Assembly: GCA_030602965.1 (NCBI GenBank)
Contig: JAUVYS010000002.1
Coordinates: forward strand, 1 to 46,433
Length of the DNA: 46,433 nt
DNA from: Candidatus Bathyarchaeota archaeon
GTDB lineage: Archaea; Thermoproteota; Bathyarchaeia; RBG-16-48-13; JAGMEO01
Reading direction: 5' to 3'
How positions within the stretch are numbered: the first letter of the stretch is position 1; each line of letters starts with the position of its first letter. Positions 30,519-39,450 of the stretch are shown here, piece by piece. The notes beneath the pieces were generated by a model. It saw only the letters and a program-made list of their open reading frames with translations. It was not told where the DNA came from and did no database searches. A program made the position numbers and the translations under genes.

Positions 30519-31087
30519 GACACCACCTCCTTACCGTTCCAAACTATTTCTATTGGAACGATTTCATATTTTCTTTTCAAATGATCTAAAGAATTACAGA
30601 CTTTACATAAAACATTTAAATCATCAGTTTTTCTCGTCCCATTTAAAATGCTTCGATGAAAATATCCTTGTCCTCCAACATCAAATTTCTCTTTAGATCC
30701 TCCTCCATTAACATGATTTATTTCTAAAAAACGAATGTCATCGCAACCACAATTAACACATTGAGGAATATTATTACCAGAAACTTTTTGAAGAAGCTTC
30801 AAACGTAATTTCACGCGGTAAATACGTCTTTCTTCTGGATGTTCTCTTGCGTATTGTCTTTTTTGGGCACGTTCTCTTTCTTTATTCAACTCATACCATT
30901 CCTTGAAACTATTTTTTCGTTTTTCTTTATGTGTTTCCCAACGTTTTTTCTCATATTGAGATTTACACTTCTTACAACGTGAATCTAATCCATTAAGTCT
31001 TGTAGGATCTTTATGAAATTCACTAATAGGTTTTTCTTGTTTACATTTATAACATCGAAAAATCGCGATCTTCTCATTTGTAGGCAT
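30506..31087 (-). CDS. HNH nuclease-like zinc protein, 193 aa
   Basis: An N-terminal zinc knuckle (CYKC at 12-15, CKKC at 38-41), a basic helical linker, then QCVNCGC...NHVNGGG...CKVC (about 110-175), which matches the zinc-stabilised HNH nuclease arrangement with His in NH. Probably a homing or restriction-type endonuclease. Its last codons overlap the start of the nucleotidyltransferase. ATG overlaps the upstream gene. Confidence 0.75.
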   Translation of the reverse strand: MPTNEKIAIFRCYKCKQEKPISEFHKDPTRLNGLDSRCKKCKSQYEKKRWETHKEKRKNSFKEWYELNKERERAQKRQYAREHPEERRIYRVKLRLKLLQKVSGNNIPQCVNCGCDDIRFLEINHVNGGGSKEKFDVGGQGYFHRSILNGTRKTDDLNVLCKVCNSLDHLKRKYEIVPIEIVWNGKEVVSCQG

Positions 31088-31625
31088 AAATCATAAACCT
31101 TTCTTTTCTTTCAGGTGGCACAGCAAACGTATATTTTGGAAAAAATGGCTTAAGCCAATCATCTATTACTGCATTACTTATTTCCTTCCATTTGTGTGTT
31201 TCAGACGGATCATTCCAAGGAGAAGCGAACGTAAAGAATCCTCCTTTTTTTAATACTCGATACACTTCAGCAATAAATCTTTTAGGATCATCTAAGTGTT
31301 CCATCACTTCAACGGCAAGTATCGAGTCAAACACTTCGTTTCGGAAAGGCAGTTGTTCAACATTACTACGCGCGCGCGGTCTAGAGCCGCCTACCCAACG
31401 TTTTTTTAAGGCTACACTGCTGAAGTCAAGAAACAAACCGTTTTTTATGAATCTGGCTAAACAGCCAAATCCACATCCAGCATCAAGCACATATCCTTTA
31501 GTTTTTTTTGCCATAATAATCTTGTAAGGCCAAGGATGTTCTGCTTGGCGTTGAGTTCTAGGAAGCCATTGATCAAAGTGTTCATCGTATTTTTGTGGGC
31601 TTCCCTCTGTCCTGTACCAACTCAT
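31074..31625 (-). CDS. Class I SAM-dependent methyltransferase, 183 aa
   Basis: The SAM-binding motif I is VLDAGCGFG (residues about 47-55), and the post-motif EVMEHLDDPKRFIAEVYRVLKKGGFF is typical of small-molecule or sugar O-methyltransferases. A single Rossmann domain without extra modules. Next to glycosyltransferase genes it may methylate a glycan; the substrate is unproven. Confidence 0.85.
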   Translation of the reverse strand: MSWYRTEGSPQKYDEHFDQWLPRTQRQAEHPWPYKIIMAKKTKGYVLDAGCGFGCLARFIKNGLFLDFSSVALKKRWVGGSRPRARSNVEQLPFRNEVFDSILAVEVMEHLDDPKRFIAEVYRVLKKGGFFTFASPWNDPSETHKWKEISNAVIDDWLKPFFPKYTFAVPPERKERFMIYAYK

Positions 31626-31636
31626 TTAAAATTACT

Positions 31637-31864
31637 TCACAAAATTTTCTTTTCTAGTATATCAGGAAGTTTAAGGAGGATCTTAGCCATCTTCAATTCA
31701 TAAACTGCTATCCCCATTAAGTGATGTTGTAATTCATGAAGAAGAAAACGCCCAAGCAAAATCCGATTCCTAGCAAAAATGATTATTTCAGGTACGTTAT
31801 AATCAATAAAGGCTAGGTTTTCACCGTTTGTTAATTTAACTGAAATTTTAGGAATAAGCTTCAT
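31637..31864 (-). CDS. Mini zinc-metallopeptidase-like protein, 75 aa
   Basis: Contains LLHELQHH (HExxH plus one His) around residue 42, flanked by short strands and helices. Most zincins are larger, so this is either a minimal enzyme or a remnant of one. Only the HExxH context supports the call. Confidence 0.5.
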   Translation of the reverse strand: MKLIPKISVKLTNGENLAFIDYNVPEIIIFARNRILLGRFLLHELQHHLMGIAVYELKMAKILLKLPDILEKKIL

Positions 31865-31869
31865 ACATT

Positions 31870-32517
31870 TTACAAACCTAGCTTTTCATAATTGAGTTGC
31901 ATATTTAGTCGACTGGGAAATCTGCAATGTTTCATATGTATTATCGCCATTTTTGTTAAAGCTATTTTAGGCCACTTGTCTCGATGAATTCCTTTAGCAT
32001 TATAGAGTTGGTAATGTTTCCCTTGCCAATGTAAACCTTTTTGCCATTTCAGAAAACGTGGTTTCCAACCTAAATATTTCAAGTGAAACTCTAGTTTCTT
32101 GTTTAAGTAAGGTTCCCACATACGCACATAAGCAACTAAAGCTTTCCCTGATTTTCTAATTCGATTGAAAGCTTTTTTGATGTTTCCTGATGGAATTTCA
32201 TCATCGCTCAAAAGGTATTTCCATTCACCAGGCTTCCAATACTTTCTTTGTTGCATAAACATTTTCTTAGCTATTTCATTTTCATAAAAGTTAGTGCAAC
32301 GTATCCAACGTAAATTACATTTTAACTTTAGACTGGCAATAACATCTTCAGTTCCGTCTGTACTGTGAGGAACATTAGTATAACCCGCGTCCTTCATAAA
32401 TTTGAAGGCGCCATCAAAACATTGTATTTCATCTACATGATTATGAACTGCTAAGAGAGGTGCCGCAATGAATTGAGCGCAATTCCAACAGAAACTTTGA
32501 ACGATTATTCTACTCAA
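31870..32517 (-). CDS. Glycosyltransferase-like protein, 215 aa
   Basis: An alpha/beta protein with YLLSDDEIPSGN near residue 105, plausibly the DxD-like metal site of a GT-A fold. The N-terminal strand-loop pattern (MSRIIVQSFCWNCAQFIAAPLL) and DGTEDVIASLK fit glycan-processing enzymes. Assignment by motif and neighbours only. Overlaps the next gene by four bases. Confidence 0.55.
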   Translation of the reverse strand: MSRIIVQSFCWNCAQFIAAPLLAVHNHVDEIQCFDGAFKFMKDAGYTNVPHSTDGTEDVIASLKLKCNLRWIRCTNFYENEIAKKMFMQQRKYWKPGEWKYLLSDDEIPSGNIKKAFNRIRKSGKALVAYVRMWEPYLNKKLEFHLKYLGWKPRFLKWQKGLHWQGKHYQLYNAKGIHRDKWPKIALTKMAIIHMKHCRFPSRLNMQLNYEKLGL

Positions 32518-33404
32518 TGAAATGTTTCCTCTATAAATTTGATTGCTCTTAGACAGGCTTTTCCATCGATTTCTCCCATCACTTTTTCACGCCAGCCTAA
32601 ATGTTTGGTTATATCTGGATTATCAAAACATTTCTTGATGACAAGTCTCAAACTGTTAAAGTCTGCTTTTAATACGCCTCCAGGAAAAACTCTGCCCCAT
32701 TTCTCTCCCTGTTTCATGTGGATCGAAGGTCTGCCAGTAGCCATGAATTCCCAGAGAACCCCGCTTGATTCAGATACTACTATGTCTGCTAAGGGAAAAA
32801 CAATTGTGATATCACTTAAGGGATCAAGCAACTTCATTTTGTTTTTCTGTAGTTCGGATGTCATATTTTTGTATTGATCTTTATAAAACTGGTATGTTCC
32901 ACCGTGAGCTTTAACGAGTAAGGTGAAGCTTAATTGTTTGGATAAAGTGATTAGTAACTTTAAGGTTTTCATGCGATTAAAATCGTGCATGCTTGAGGCG
33001 TAAAGAACTGTTTTGGTAGATGATTGTTTCCGGTTTCCAAAAAGAAAGTCGCTTTTCGGCCATCCTACAATTTTCGATTTACGAATGTTTTTCCATTTAT
33101 TCACCCACCAACTGCCAGGGAGCATGACGGCTTTGAAGAGTTTCATGTGTTTGTAATCTTGTTCGGCTGGATTAGTGTGATAAGGACTTAAGCTGTGAAA
33201 ATGATATATCGTGTTTTTTGCGCGTGGAAGTGCTTCTTGTGCAGTTGAAGAAACAATATGATTGTATTTCGTTGCTTTTTTGAATGGTTGATTAAATACT
33301 GCTACAGCGTCTTTACCTAATTCCTTCATTTTACGGTAGATTGGGCGTATAGCGGCTGAGTGTTGTTCAGCTACAGAATAAAAACAGATTGTTAAATTAT
33401 TCAC
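32514..33404 (-). CDS. CDP-glycerol glycerophosphotransferase-like (GT-B), 296 aa
   Basis: Has the GT-B donor-site pattern: ADIVVSESSGVLWEFMATGRPSIHMKQGEKWG near residues 200-235, with the N-terminal domain starting with CFYSVAEQHSAAIRP. This resembles TagF/CDP-glycerol transferases or UDP-sugar epimerase-like GT-B enzymes. Probably adds phosphoglycerol or sugar to an envelope polymer. Confidence 0.65.
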   Translation of the reverse strand: MNNLTICFYSVAEQHSAAIRPIYRKMKELGKDAVAVFNQPFKKATKYNHIVSSTAQEALPRAKNTIYHFHSLSPYHTNPAEQDYKHMKLFKAVMLPGSWWVNKWKNIRKSKIVGWPKSDFLFGNRKQSSTKTVLYASSMHDFNRMKTLKLLITLSKQLSFTLLVKAHGGTYQFYKDQYKNMTSELQKNKMKLLDPLSDITIVFPLADIVVSESSGVLWEFMATGRPSIHMKQGEKWGRVFPGGVLKADFNSLRLVIKKCFDNPDITKHLGWREKVMGEIDGKACLRAIKFIEETFH

Positions 33405-34260
33405 CTTTGTATGTATATTTTTTGATTTGTTCTTGTGTTATGCTTGTTTCAAAATGCTTAAATAGCTTGAATTTTTTTTTGGTTTGTAAAAGTCGATTTT
33501 TCTTTACGATTCTTTGATGAGTGTTTGTTTTGAAATCTCTATAGTTTCCTCCACCCGGCATTTTAAACCGTACATCTTTCATCTCTCGGCAATCAGCGTT
33601 TCGGACATAAACACTTCTAAGATTATGATGTTTTTGTCTAGCGTGATAATTGCTGTCTTCTAAACCGTAAAGACTCCATTCTCTGAAATATCCAAGTTTC
33701 TTGAATGTGGAAGCATTGAAAACGTAGATTCCTCCTGGATTAGGACAATTATCTAATATGACACCGTTAACAGTTTTCCACTGAGTGACTTTGAACCATT
33801 TATATTCTCGTCTTTTTCCGAAGCCCTGCACGTTAGAGCCGACTACTCCTAATCCATCATATTTTCCAAGTTCACTTTTAGGAATGTTAGTAGCATAACA
33901 CATGTAACTTAGCCAGTAAGGACTCCTCACTTCTATGTCATTGTCTATGCAAGCATACCAGTTTGCTTTATCTTTCCAAGTTTTCAACCCGTAGTTTTTG
34001 CCTCTGCCTATACCAACATTTTTAGGTAAAAGAATAACCTTATCAATTTTCCCTGTACGTTTAAGATGTTTCAGTTTTTCTGGTGTTCCATCCCAGCTAC
34101 CATTATCTACAACTGTTAAGGTGTGTGGTAAATGCGTGTTTTTGAAGATTGATAATAGACTTAGACGGGTGAGACTCCATCGATTAAAACACACCATGAT
34201 GATAGCTACTTTTTTCTTAGCGGTTTTCATTTGTGCACTGTATTTTTTGGGATTGAACAA
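33397..34260 (-). CDS. Family 2 glycosyltransferase, 287 aa
   Basis: A GT-A fold: nucleotide-binding strand AIIMVCFNRWSLTRLSLLS, TVVDNGSWDGTP, and the DxD metal motif in YACIDNDIEVRSP (about residue 100). The C-terminus is basic. Transfers a sugar from a nucleotide donor; acceptor unknown. Overlaps its downstream neighbour by eight bases. Confidence 0.85.
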   Translation of the reverse strand: MFNPKKYSAQMKTAKKKVAIIMVCFNRWSLTRLSLLSIFKNTHLPHTLTVVDNGSWDGTPEKLKHLKRTGKIDKVILLPKNVGIGRGKNYGLKTWKDKANWYACIDNDIEVRSPYWLSYMCYATNIPKSELGKYDGLGVVGSNVQGFGKRREYKWFKVTQWKTVNGVILDNCPNPGGIYVFNASTFKKLGYFREWSLYGLEDSNYHARQKHHNLRSVYVRNADCREMKDVRFKMPGGGNYRDFKTNTHQRIVKKNRLLQTKKKFKLFKHFETSITQEQIKKYTYKGE

Positions 34261-35571
34261 TTAAGAAAGAAACTCCTTCTTTTTTTGTTCAATAAATTGA
34301 CGATCAAATTCATTGCTGCGTTGCCTCTTTTTTATGTATGTTACACCTTCAGGCCAGCCCCAATCAAGTTTTACTTTTCTGTTAAGTATTGAAAGTTTAG
34401 ACTTCCAATTATCTAAATATAGTTGTACTGCGGATTGTGGGATACCTTTACCAGTTTTTCTTTGAGTGTAAGCCCAAAAATGAGTGAGAACAGCTTTTGG
34501 ACAAAAAACATTTCGTAAATTTTTCATCACTACTTTAAGACCGTAATCTACATCAGAATATCCGAAACGATATTCTTCATTAAGGTACCCTACTTTTTTG
34601 ATGGTTGATCTTTTGATTAAGAGGCAAGCACCTGTATTGAAGGGAACATTACGTGATTTATACGCGGCTTGTATGGATATTGGAGCACCTTCAAAAGGAT
34701 GATGAGGTGAACCGCTATGTATAGCTCCTCCGATATGCTGTATTCTTCTATGGGGATAGAATAGTTTAGCGCCGACAGTGCCGATCCTACTGCTGGTCAT
34801 GGCATAATTAACCATTTGAGTGAGCCAGCCTTTATGTCGAGCGAAAACGTCACTATTCAATAAAACAAAGAAGGCACCCTTACTTTTTTTGATGGCGATG
34901 TTGTTTCCTTTCGCCCAACCGAAATTGCCGTGATTCTTAATTAACTTTAAGTAGGGTTGCCGCTTTAACCAAGAAATACTTTGGTCAGACGAAGCATTAT
35001 CCACAACGATTAATTCGTAAGGATAAATCGTGTTTTTGAGGATGCTGGCGATTCCCACCGGTAAAAGCTCTAAAGTGTTATAGTTAAGAATTATAAGACT
35101 GGCAAAGCTTTGTTTAGGATCATAATTAATAATTTTACTCTTTGTTATTTTCAAGTTCTCTGCAAATGGGATTTGGTTAGGCAACGGTTTACGTGGTGGT
35201 TTAGGGGGTGCGCCAGCGTGTGTAAGGGATCCCATAGTTATTGTTTTCAAAAGTTTTCTTTTTTGTCCCTTACATCCTTTTTTTACATCAGGAAAAAGAA
35301 CTTTATTTCCTAAATACACAGCAGAATGACAATTGATCGTTTCAGTTTCCAAGTAATTTATGATTGTGATAATTCTGTTTTTACGATTAATTTTAAGAAT
35401 GAGTTGGCTTTCGCACCAATATAAAGTGAAGGTTACATGCCAAATGAAAGGGGATAATTGTTTTATCGTACAATATTGTTTTTCTTTTGTTGTTATTACT
35501 TGACCTGTATCCTGTACACGTATCCATAGATCAGAAATATTCCATGAGCGCTGAGTAGTTTTCGGAGTCAA
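34261..35571 (-). CDS. Two-domain family 2 glycosyltransferase, 436 aa
   Basis: The N-terminal ~150 residues are a distinct beta-rich domain with no recognised family. A GT-2 domain follows (about 165-400): LIILNYNTLELLPVGIASIL, VVDNASSDQS, and FVLLNSDVFARH as the DxD equivalent, then a GT2-type acceptor region (FNTGACLLIKRS, YRFGYSDVDYGL). Possibly a rhamnosyl- or other polysaccharide-chain transferase. Confidence 0.8.
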   Translation of the reverse strand: MTPKTTQRSWNISDLWIRVQDTGQVITTKEKQYCTIKQLSPFIWHVTFTLYWCESQLILKINRKNRIITIINYLETETINCHSAVYLGNKVLFPDVKKGCKGQKRKLLKTITMGSLTHAGAPPKPPRKPLPNQIPFAENLKITKSKIINYDPKQSFASLIILNYNTLELLPVGIASILKNTIYPYELIVVDNASSDQSISWLKRQPYLKLIKNHGNFGWAKGNNIAIKKSKGAFFVLLNSDVFARHKGWLTQMVNYAMTSSRIGTVGAKLFYPHRRIQHIGGAIHSGSPHHPFEGAPISIQAAYKSRNVPFNTGACLLIKRSTIKKVGYLNEEYRFGYSDVDYGLKVVMKNLRNVFCPKAVLTHFWAYTQRKTGKGIPQSAVQLYLDNWKSKLSILNRKVKLDWGWPEGVTYIKKRQRSNEFDRQFIEQKKKEFLS

Positions 35572-36571
35572 ATTGTTTTTTCCCCTGGCCGATTTTACGT
35601 GCCATACGTTTTCTCATTTTTTTATCAGTGAGTAACGTAATAATACTGTCCGCGAGATCATCAACACTATAAGTATGCAGTTGTTGAATCATCAAGTTTT
35701 CCCATCGTAGTTTCTGCACGTCTTTCATTGGAATTAACAAGCCTGTTTTTCCATGATCGATTAGGTCACTCATTGGAGACGTGTTTACTGCAATCACAGG
35801 TTTATTATGTCGGAAGGCTTCAATTATTGGTAAGCCGTAGCCTTCTACAAAGCTTGGGCAAACGTAAATTTTACAGAGTTTATAGAGAGTGTTCATTTTC
35901 TTTTCGTCATAGAGAGTGAAACAGTTAGTAGGCCAGAACTGTTTTAGTTGTAGTCGTTGTGCTATTCCACTGATGTCAAAGAATCCTCCGCCTGAATGTA
36001 ATATTGAAAAAACATCTGGTATTTCTCTTTCCACAAGTTTCACGGCGAGCAGTAAGTTATCGATTCCTTTACGTTGAATATTAGCTGCCACAGTCAAGAT
36101 GACTTTTTTTGTTTTAATCGCTTTCTTCATTGTGGTATAGAAGGGTTTATCGATTTCTTTGTCGGTCATATCTATACCGTGTGGCACTACTCCATCACAG
36201 ACTAATTGAGTGGATTCAATCATTAACTTGGTGAAGTCGCTGTTAGCTATGATTTTAATGTTTTTCGCGATTTCATAACTCATAGGATCTAATATTGGAA
36301 ATCCTTCAGTTGTAGTATAAAACACCACGTTTTTGTCTGAGAAACGAGTTAAGTAGCTTAGTGTTGGATGGGTGATAGTGGCTATAAACAAAATGTTTTT
36401 TTCAGGTATATCTTTAGCTTCCCAATCATACATGCTAATATCCACAGATTGATGCTGTGTATCTCTTTTATTTTTGAGTGCGTTATAGATGTCGCGGGCG
36501 ACTTTTTGGTGGCTGAATCCCATTTGGATTCCGAAGAATGTTCCAGCTTGTGTTACTATTGCTAGTTTCAT
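35531..36571 (-). CDS. Family 4 (GT-B) glycosyltransferase, 346 aa
   Basis: N-terminal MKLAIVTQAGTFFGIQMGF, donor domain with VILTVAANIQRKGIDNLLLAV, and the GT4 E-x7-E motif in EGYGLPIIEAFRHNKPVIAV. It overlaps the start of the downstream enzyme by 41 bases. First glycosyltransferase of the block. Confidence 0.85.
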   Translation of the reverse strand: MKLAIVTQAGTFFGIQMGFSHQKVARDIYNALKNKRDTQHQSVDISMYDWEAKDIPEKNILFIATITHPTLSYLTRFSDKNVVFYTTTEGFPILDPMSYEIAKNIKIIANSDFTKLMIESTQLVCDGVVPHGIDMTDKEIDKPFYTTMKKAIKTKKVILTVAANIQRKGIDNLLLAVKLVEREIPDVFSILHSGGGFFDISGIAQRLQLKQFWPTNCFTLYDEKKMNTLYKLCKIYVCPSFVEGYGLPIIEAFRHNKPVIAVNTSPMSDLIDHGKTGLLIPMKDVQKLRWENLMIQQLHTYSVDDLADSIITLLTDKKMRKRMARKIGQGKKQFDSENYSALMEYF

Positions 36572-37173
36572 GTTTCTTCTTCCTCTTTTTCTTCTTCTAA
36601 ACCTATTATTACTTTTACATCCTGTAAGTTACGTTCTAACCATTCCCCTCCTTCAGGACCATAACTTTTAATGATTTGATAAACAACAGGATTTTCAAAA
36701 CGAAGAGTAAAAATAGTAACTTTCATGTTCATAGCGTTCCGAGCTTTTTTTCTAAGACTCGGCCAATTTTTCACAAAAGCACGTCCAGTTCCCACAGCAA
36801 TTCTTGTAGGTAAACTGGTATATTCTCTATATTTATCTGCAATTGTCTCCTGGTATTCTAAAGCATCAACTACATCGTCAGGATCAAGATCTACAAGCCA
36901 ATCAAAATAAAGTTCTACTAAAGGTCTGACTGCCGCGTGGATTTGATCCATCAATTTCTTTTTTGTTTCAAAATATAATTCAGGTGTAATATCTATAATT
37001 AGCTTAGTTGGAACTTCCTCAACATCAGATATAACTGAATCTTTTTGAGGCGTGTCATCGATTGATGTTAATTCGTCTTGTGATTCTCTAAGAGATTCTT
37101 CCTTACCTTCTTCCCTCATTTTCTCTCGATCTGTCTCTATTGGCAATCTTATTTTTACAGGAACGGAATTCAT
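36568..37173 (-). CDS. Hypothetical acidic protein, 201 aa
   Basis: The N-terminal 60 residues are highly acidic and disordered-looking; residues about 65-175 are helical with DLDPDDVVDALEYQE; the C-terminus is again acidic (EEEKEEEE). Not recognised. One of three consecutive large unknown proteins that may act together. Confidence 0.6.
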   Translation of the reverse strand: MNSVPVKIRLPIETDREKMREEGKEESLRESQDELTSIDDTPQKDSVISDVEEVPTKLIIDITPELYFETKKKLMDQIHAAVRPLVELYFDWLVDLDPDDVVDALEYQETIADKYREYTSLPTRIAVGTGRAFVKNWPSLRKKARNAMNMKVTIFTLRFENPVVYQIIKSYGPEGGEWLERNLQDVKVIIGLEEEKEEEET

Positions 37174-37179
37174 ATCGAA

Positions 37180-38520
37180 TCAATCCGAATCTACCCATTC
37201 CTTCATGAATTCTTCAGTAAACTCTTCTTTCGCGCGCGGTGTTTTTCTCTGTGTTAATCGTTCTCCAGAAGGTTTCTTAATAATTAAAGCTCCACTTTTT
37301 TGTAATCGATAATAACTCTCCTCCACTTCACCAGGAGCTAAATTCAACTTACGCGCTGCAACTCCTGTGTCTATTTCAGCAGCACCGTCTTCTATCTGTT
37401 TAAGAACATAATTGAGAACTCGTTTATCAACTACACCATCTGTAACTTGTTTAGACGGTGTTTCTTCACGTCTTCTCCCTTCTCGGGTTCTTCTTTCACG
37501 CGTTCTTTCTTCGCGTGTAGGTCGTGTTTCTTTAAAGGCTTTTACTGCTTCTTTACTCACTTCTCCAAAAGTGGATATTGCAACGGCTCTCCAATCGAGC
37601 ATTCCTCCTTCACCACCACTTTTAAATTTTTTACCGACTTCATCCATTTTATTTGTTATTGTAATTAAAGCATCCAATAAATCAGTTAATTTACTAGTTT
37701 CGGTCCCGCCTTCTTTACCAATAGTTTCTAATTTCGCTGTGACTCTACCTAGTTCCTCTCTTAATGGCTGGATTTCATCTTTGAATTCTGCTTTACGTTC
37801 CAGATCTTTTACTTTAGACTTTTCAACTTGTAACTCTGATTCTGGTGATGCTTGATAAACACCCTCCTCTTTATTTAGAATCATGTCTATTTGATTTCCC
37901 ATTTGATTCATTGTAACGATAAGAGGGTTGACGGCATCTTGTAATTCGTTTTTACCTTCAAGTCTCTCCAGTCTCTTCATCATATATTCCATTTCAGGAT
38001 TTTTACCGGGGTTTCCTCCTCCCATATCTCCCATTCCTCCTCCCATTAAGATACGCATAGCCATGACTTGTGGAAGAAATCTATCCATTATTTTCATAAA
38101 TTGGTCTTGTCCTTCTTTATTTAATTGTGGAATTTGCTTTAGAAGTTGATCTCCTACTTTAGCTGCGACAACAGCGTTTATAGTGTCTTTAGTTGCTTTT
38201 GATGAAGGCGTGTCAGGTAAAACACTTAAGGTTCGGTTTATCGCGTCTATTGTCGGCATTAACTGTTCTAGTTCACTGTATGGATTGAAACCCATGTCAG
38301 AGAATGTTTTAGTTAAGAGGATAGCGGCTTGTTTCTTGTTAGGAATTCCCATTTTTTCACAGTATAATTCGAGAAAAGTATCGAATTCCGGCCTGTCAAG
38401 AGGTGTCTTAATTGTAACTATCGGCGGTTCTTTTTTTAGTACAGGTTTTTCTTCTTCTATACTTTCAGTAAGTGTTTCTTCTTCTTGAATTCTTTCTTCT
38501 TGTGTTTCTAGCTCAGACAT
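37180..38520 (-). CDS. Large coiled-coil protein with C-terminal winged helix, 446 aa
   Basis: An acidic N-terminus, a helical domain (about 40-150), a Met/Gly-rich stretch (MGGGMGDMGGGNPG), a coiled coil (about 185-290), a basic Arg-rich linker, then a winged-helix-like C-terminal part (VLNYVLKQIEDGAAEIDTGVAARKLNLAPGEVEESYYRLQ). It may bind DNA through the C-terminus and oligomerise through the coiled coil. Confidence 0.65.
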   Translation of the reverse strand: MSELETQEERIQEEETLTESIEEEKPVLKKEPPIVTIKTPLDRPEFDTFLELYCEKMGIPNKKQAAILLTKTFSDMGFNPYSELEQLMPTIDAINRTLSVLPDTPSSKATKDTINAVVAAKVGDQLLKQIPQLNKEGQDQFMKIMDRFLPQVMAMRILMGGGMGDMGGGNPGKNPEMEYMMKRLERLEGKNELQDAVNPLIVTMNQMGNQIDMILNKEEGVYQASPESELQVEKSKVKDLERKAEFKDEIQPLREELGRVTAKLETIGKEGGTETSKLTDLLDALITITNKMDEVGKKFKSGGEGGMLDWRAVAISTFGEVSKEAVKAFKETRPTREERTRERRTREGRRREETPSKQVTDGVVDKRVLNYVLKQIEDGAAEIDTGVAARKLNLAPGEVEESYYRLQKSGALIIKKPSGERLTQRKTPRAKEEFTEEFMKEWVDSD

Positions 38521-39160
38521 TTTGTTGTCCTCTAATTAAAATTTGTAATTGTGATGCCACGTGCTCTTGTACGGTTGGATTCACTTCATAACCGAGTGCG
38601 CGTAACTGAATAAGTTTATTTATAAACTCTGTGTAGATTCTGAAAGCGGCTAATCGAGTGAATATTGGTTGAGTGGATTCAACTAGGATGCTTGAGAGAG
38701 CGCGTAAACTATTCATTTCTTGCACCATGTTTTCTATTTGATCACCATATTCTTCATAGGTTGTAATTGCTGTTGTGACATATTCTTCCATGCTCATTCC
38801 ATGTGTAGCCGCGTTCATGTAATATTCACTGATTATTTTTTTACCGATTTTTCCAATATCAGCAAAAAATAGTTTGTAAGCATCATCACCTATCTTTATC
38901 TCTGGAGCTTTAGTACCTTTAGAGGCGGGAACTCCTCTCGTTTTCCGCCAACCACTGAATGAAGTGTTTAAGCGTTTATATGTCGGTTGATCATAACCGA
39001 AGCCTTCCATCACTAAAGTTTTCAGTTGGAAGCCTGGTTGATCCCGTACTGAAACTATCCACTCAAATAATGTATCTCTTTCTTGTTGATTCAATCTTCT
39101 AGTTATACGCGCGGTAATGATAGCTTGAATCTCTTCAGGAACTTCATCTGGAGAAATCAT
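38513..39160 (-). CDS. Hypothetical helical protein, 215 aa
   Basis: Not recognised. Nearly all helix, with a basic region (ITARITRRLNQQERD) near the N-terminus and SGWRKTRG later; acidic patches elsewhere. TAATG overlap with the RHH gene suggests a coupled function, perhaps DNA-associated. Confidence 0.6.
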   Translation of the reverse strand: MISPDEVPEEIQAIITARITRRLNQQERDTLFEWIVSVRDQPGFQLKTLVMEGFGYDQPTYKRLNTSFSGWRKTRGVPASKGTKAPEIKIGDDAYKLFFADIGKIGKKIISEYYMNAATHGMSMEEYVTTAITTYEEYGDQIENMVQEMNSLRALSSILVESTQPIFTRLAAFRIYTEFINKLIQLRALGYEVNPTVQEHVASQLQILIRGQQNV

Positions 39161-39336
39161 TAGTCTTCCACATTTTTTTGTTTCATTCCTAAGTGATTTC
39201 GTAAAATCATCTCTATATAAAAGCTTAAAGCTGATTTTCTATTCCCGAATAATTCACGCGCTTTAGCTTCAGCTTCTTTTTTCACTGTTGTTGTAAGAGT
39301 GAACATAAACTTTGAGGTTTCTTCAGTATCAACCAA
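39160..39336 (-). CDS. Ribbon-helix-helix (CopG-like) regulator, 58 aa
   Basis: A TTG start at 39336 with AGGT upstream. The RHH pattern is clear: strand KFMFTLTTTV, helix KKEAEAKARELF, turn GNRKS, helix ALSFYIEMILRNHL. Likely represses its own operon; the 25-bp element directly abuts its start codon. First gene of the 39.3-27.5 kb transcription unit. Confidence 0.7.
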   Translation of the reverse strand: MVDTEETSKFMFTLTTTVKKEAEAKARELFGNRKSALSFYIEMILRNHLGMKQKNVED

Positions 39337-39361
39337 TTACTATACCTAAAGATTACTTAAG
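39337..39361 (-). repeat. 25-bp shared control element, copy 2
   Basis: Partner of 27481-27505. Here it immediately precedes the RHH start codon, so it lies within the leader or the operator region. Confidence 0.6.
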
Positions 39362-39402
39362 GTATCATAAGTCATATAAGGATACTGTATAGAAAAAAAA
39401 TG

Positions 39403-39418
39403 AAGCAAAGTTTTTATG
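39403..39418 (+). promoter_or_regulatory. BRE/TATA promoter of 39451 gene
   Basis: AAGCAAAG followed by TTTTTATG is a good archaeal BRE/TATA pair, about 40 bases before the ATG at 39451, giving a leader of about 10 bases. The GCAAA part parallels the left-arm blocks. Confidence 0.55.
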
Positions 39419-39450
39419 GCTAAAAAAACCAATATTAATTCGTTGGTAAT

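Noticed and set aside
35110..35313. Plus-strand ORFs across the glycosyltransferase genes
   Set aside because: They mirror coding frames of well-supported genes and lack start signals.
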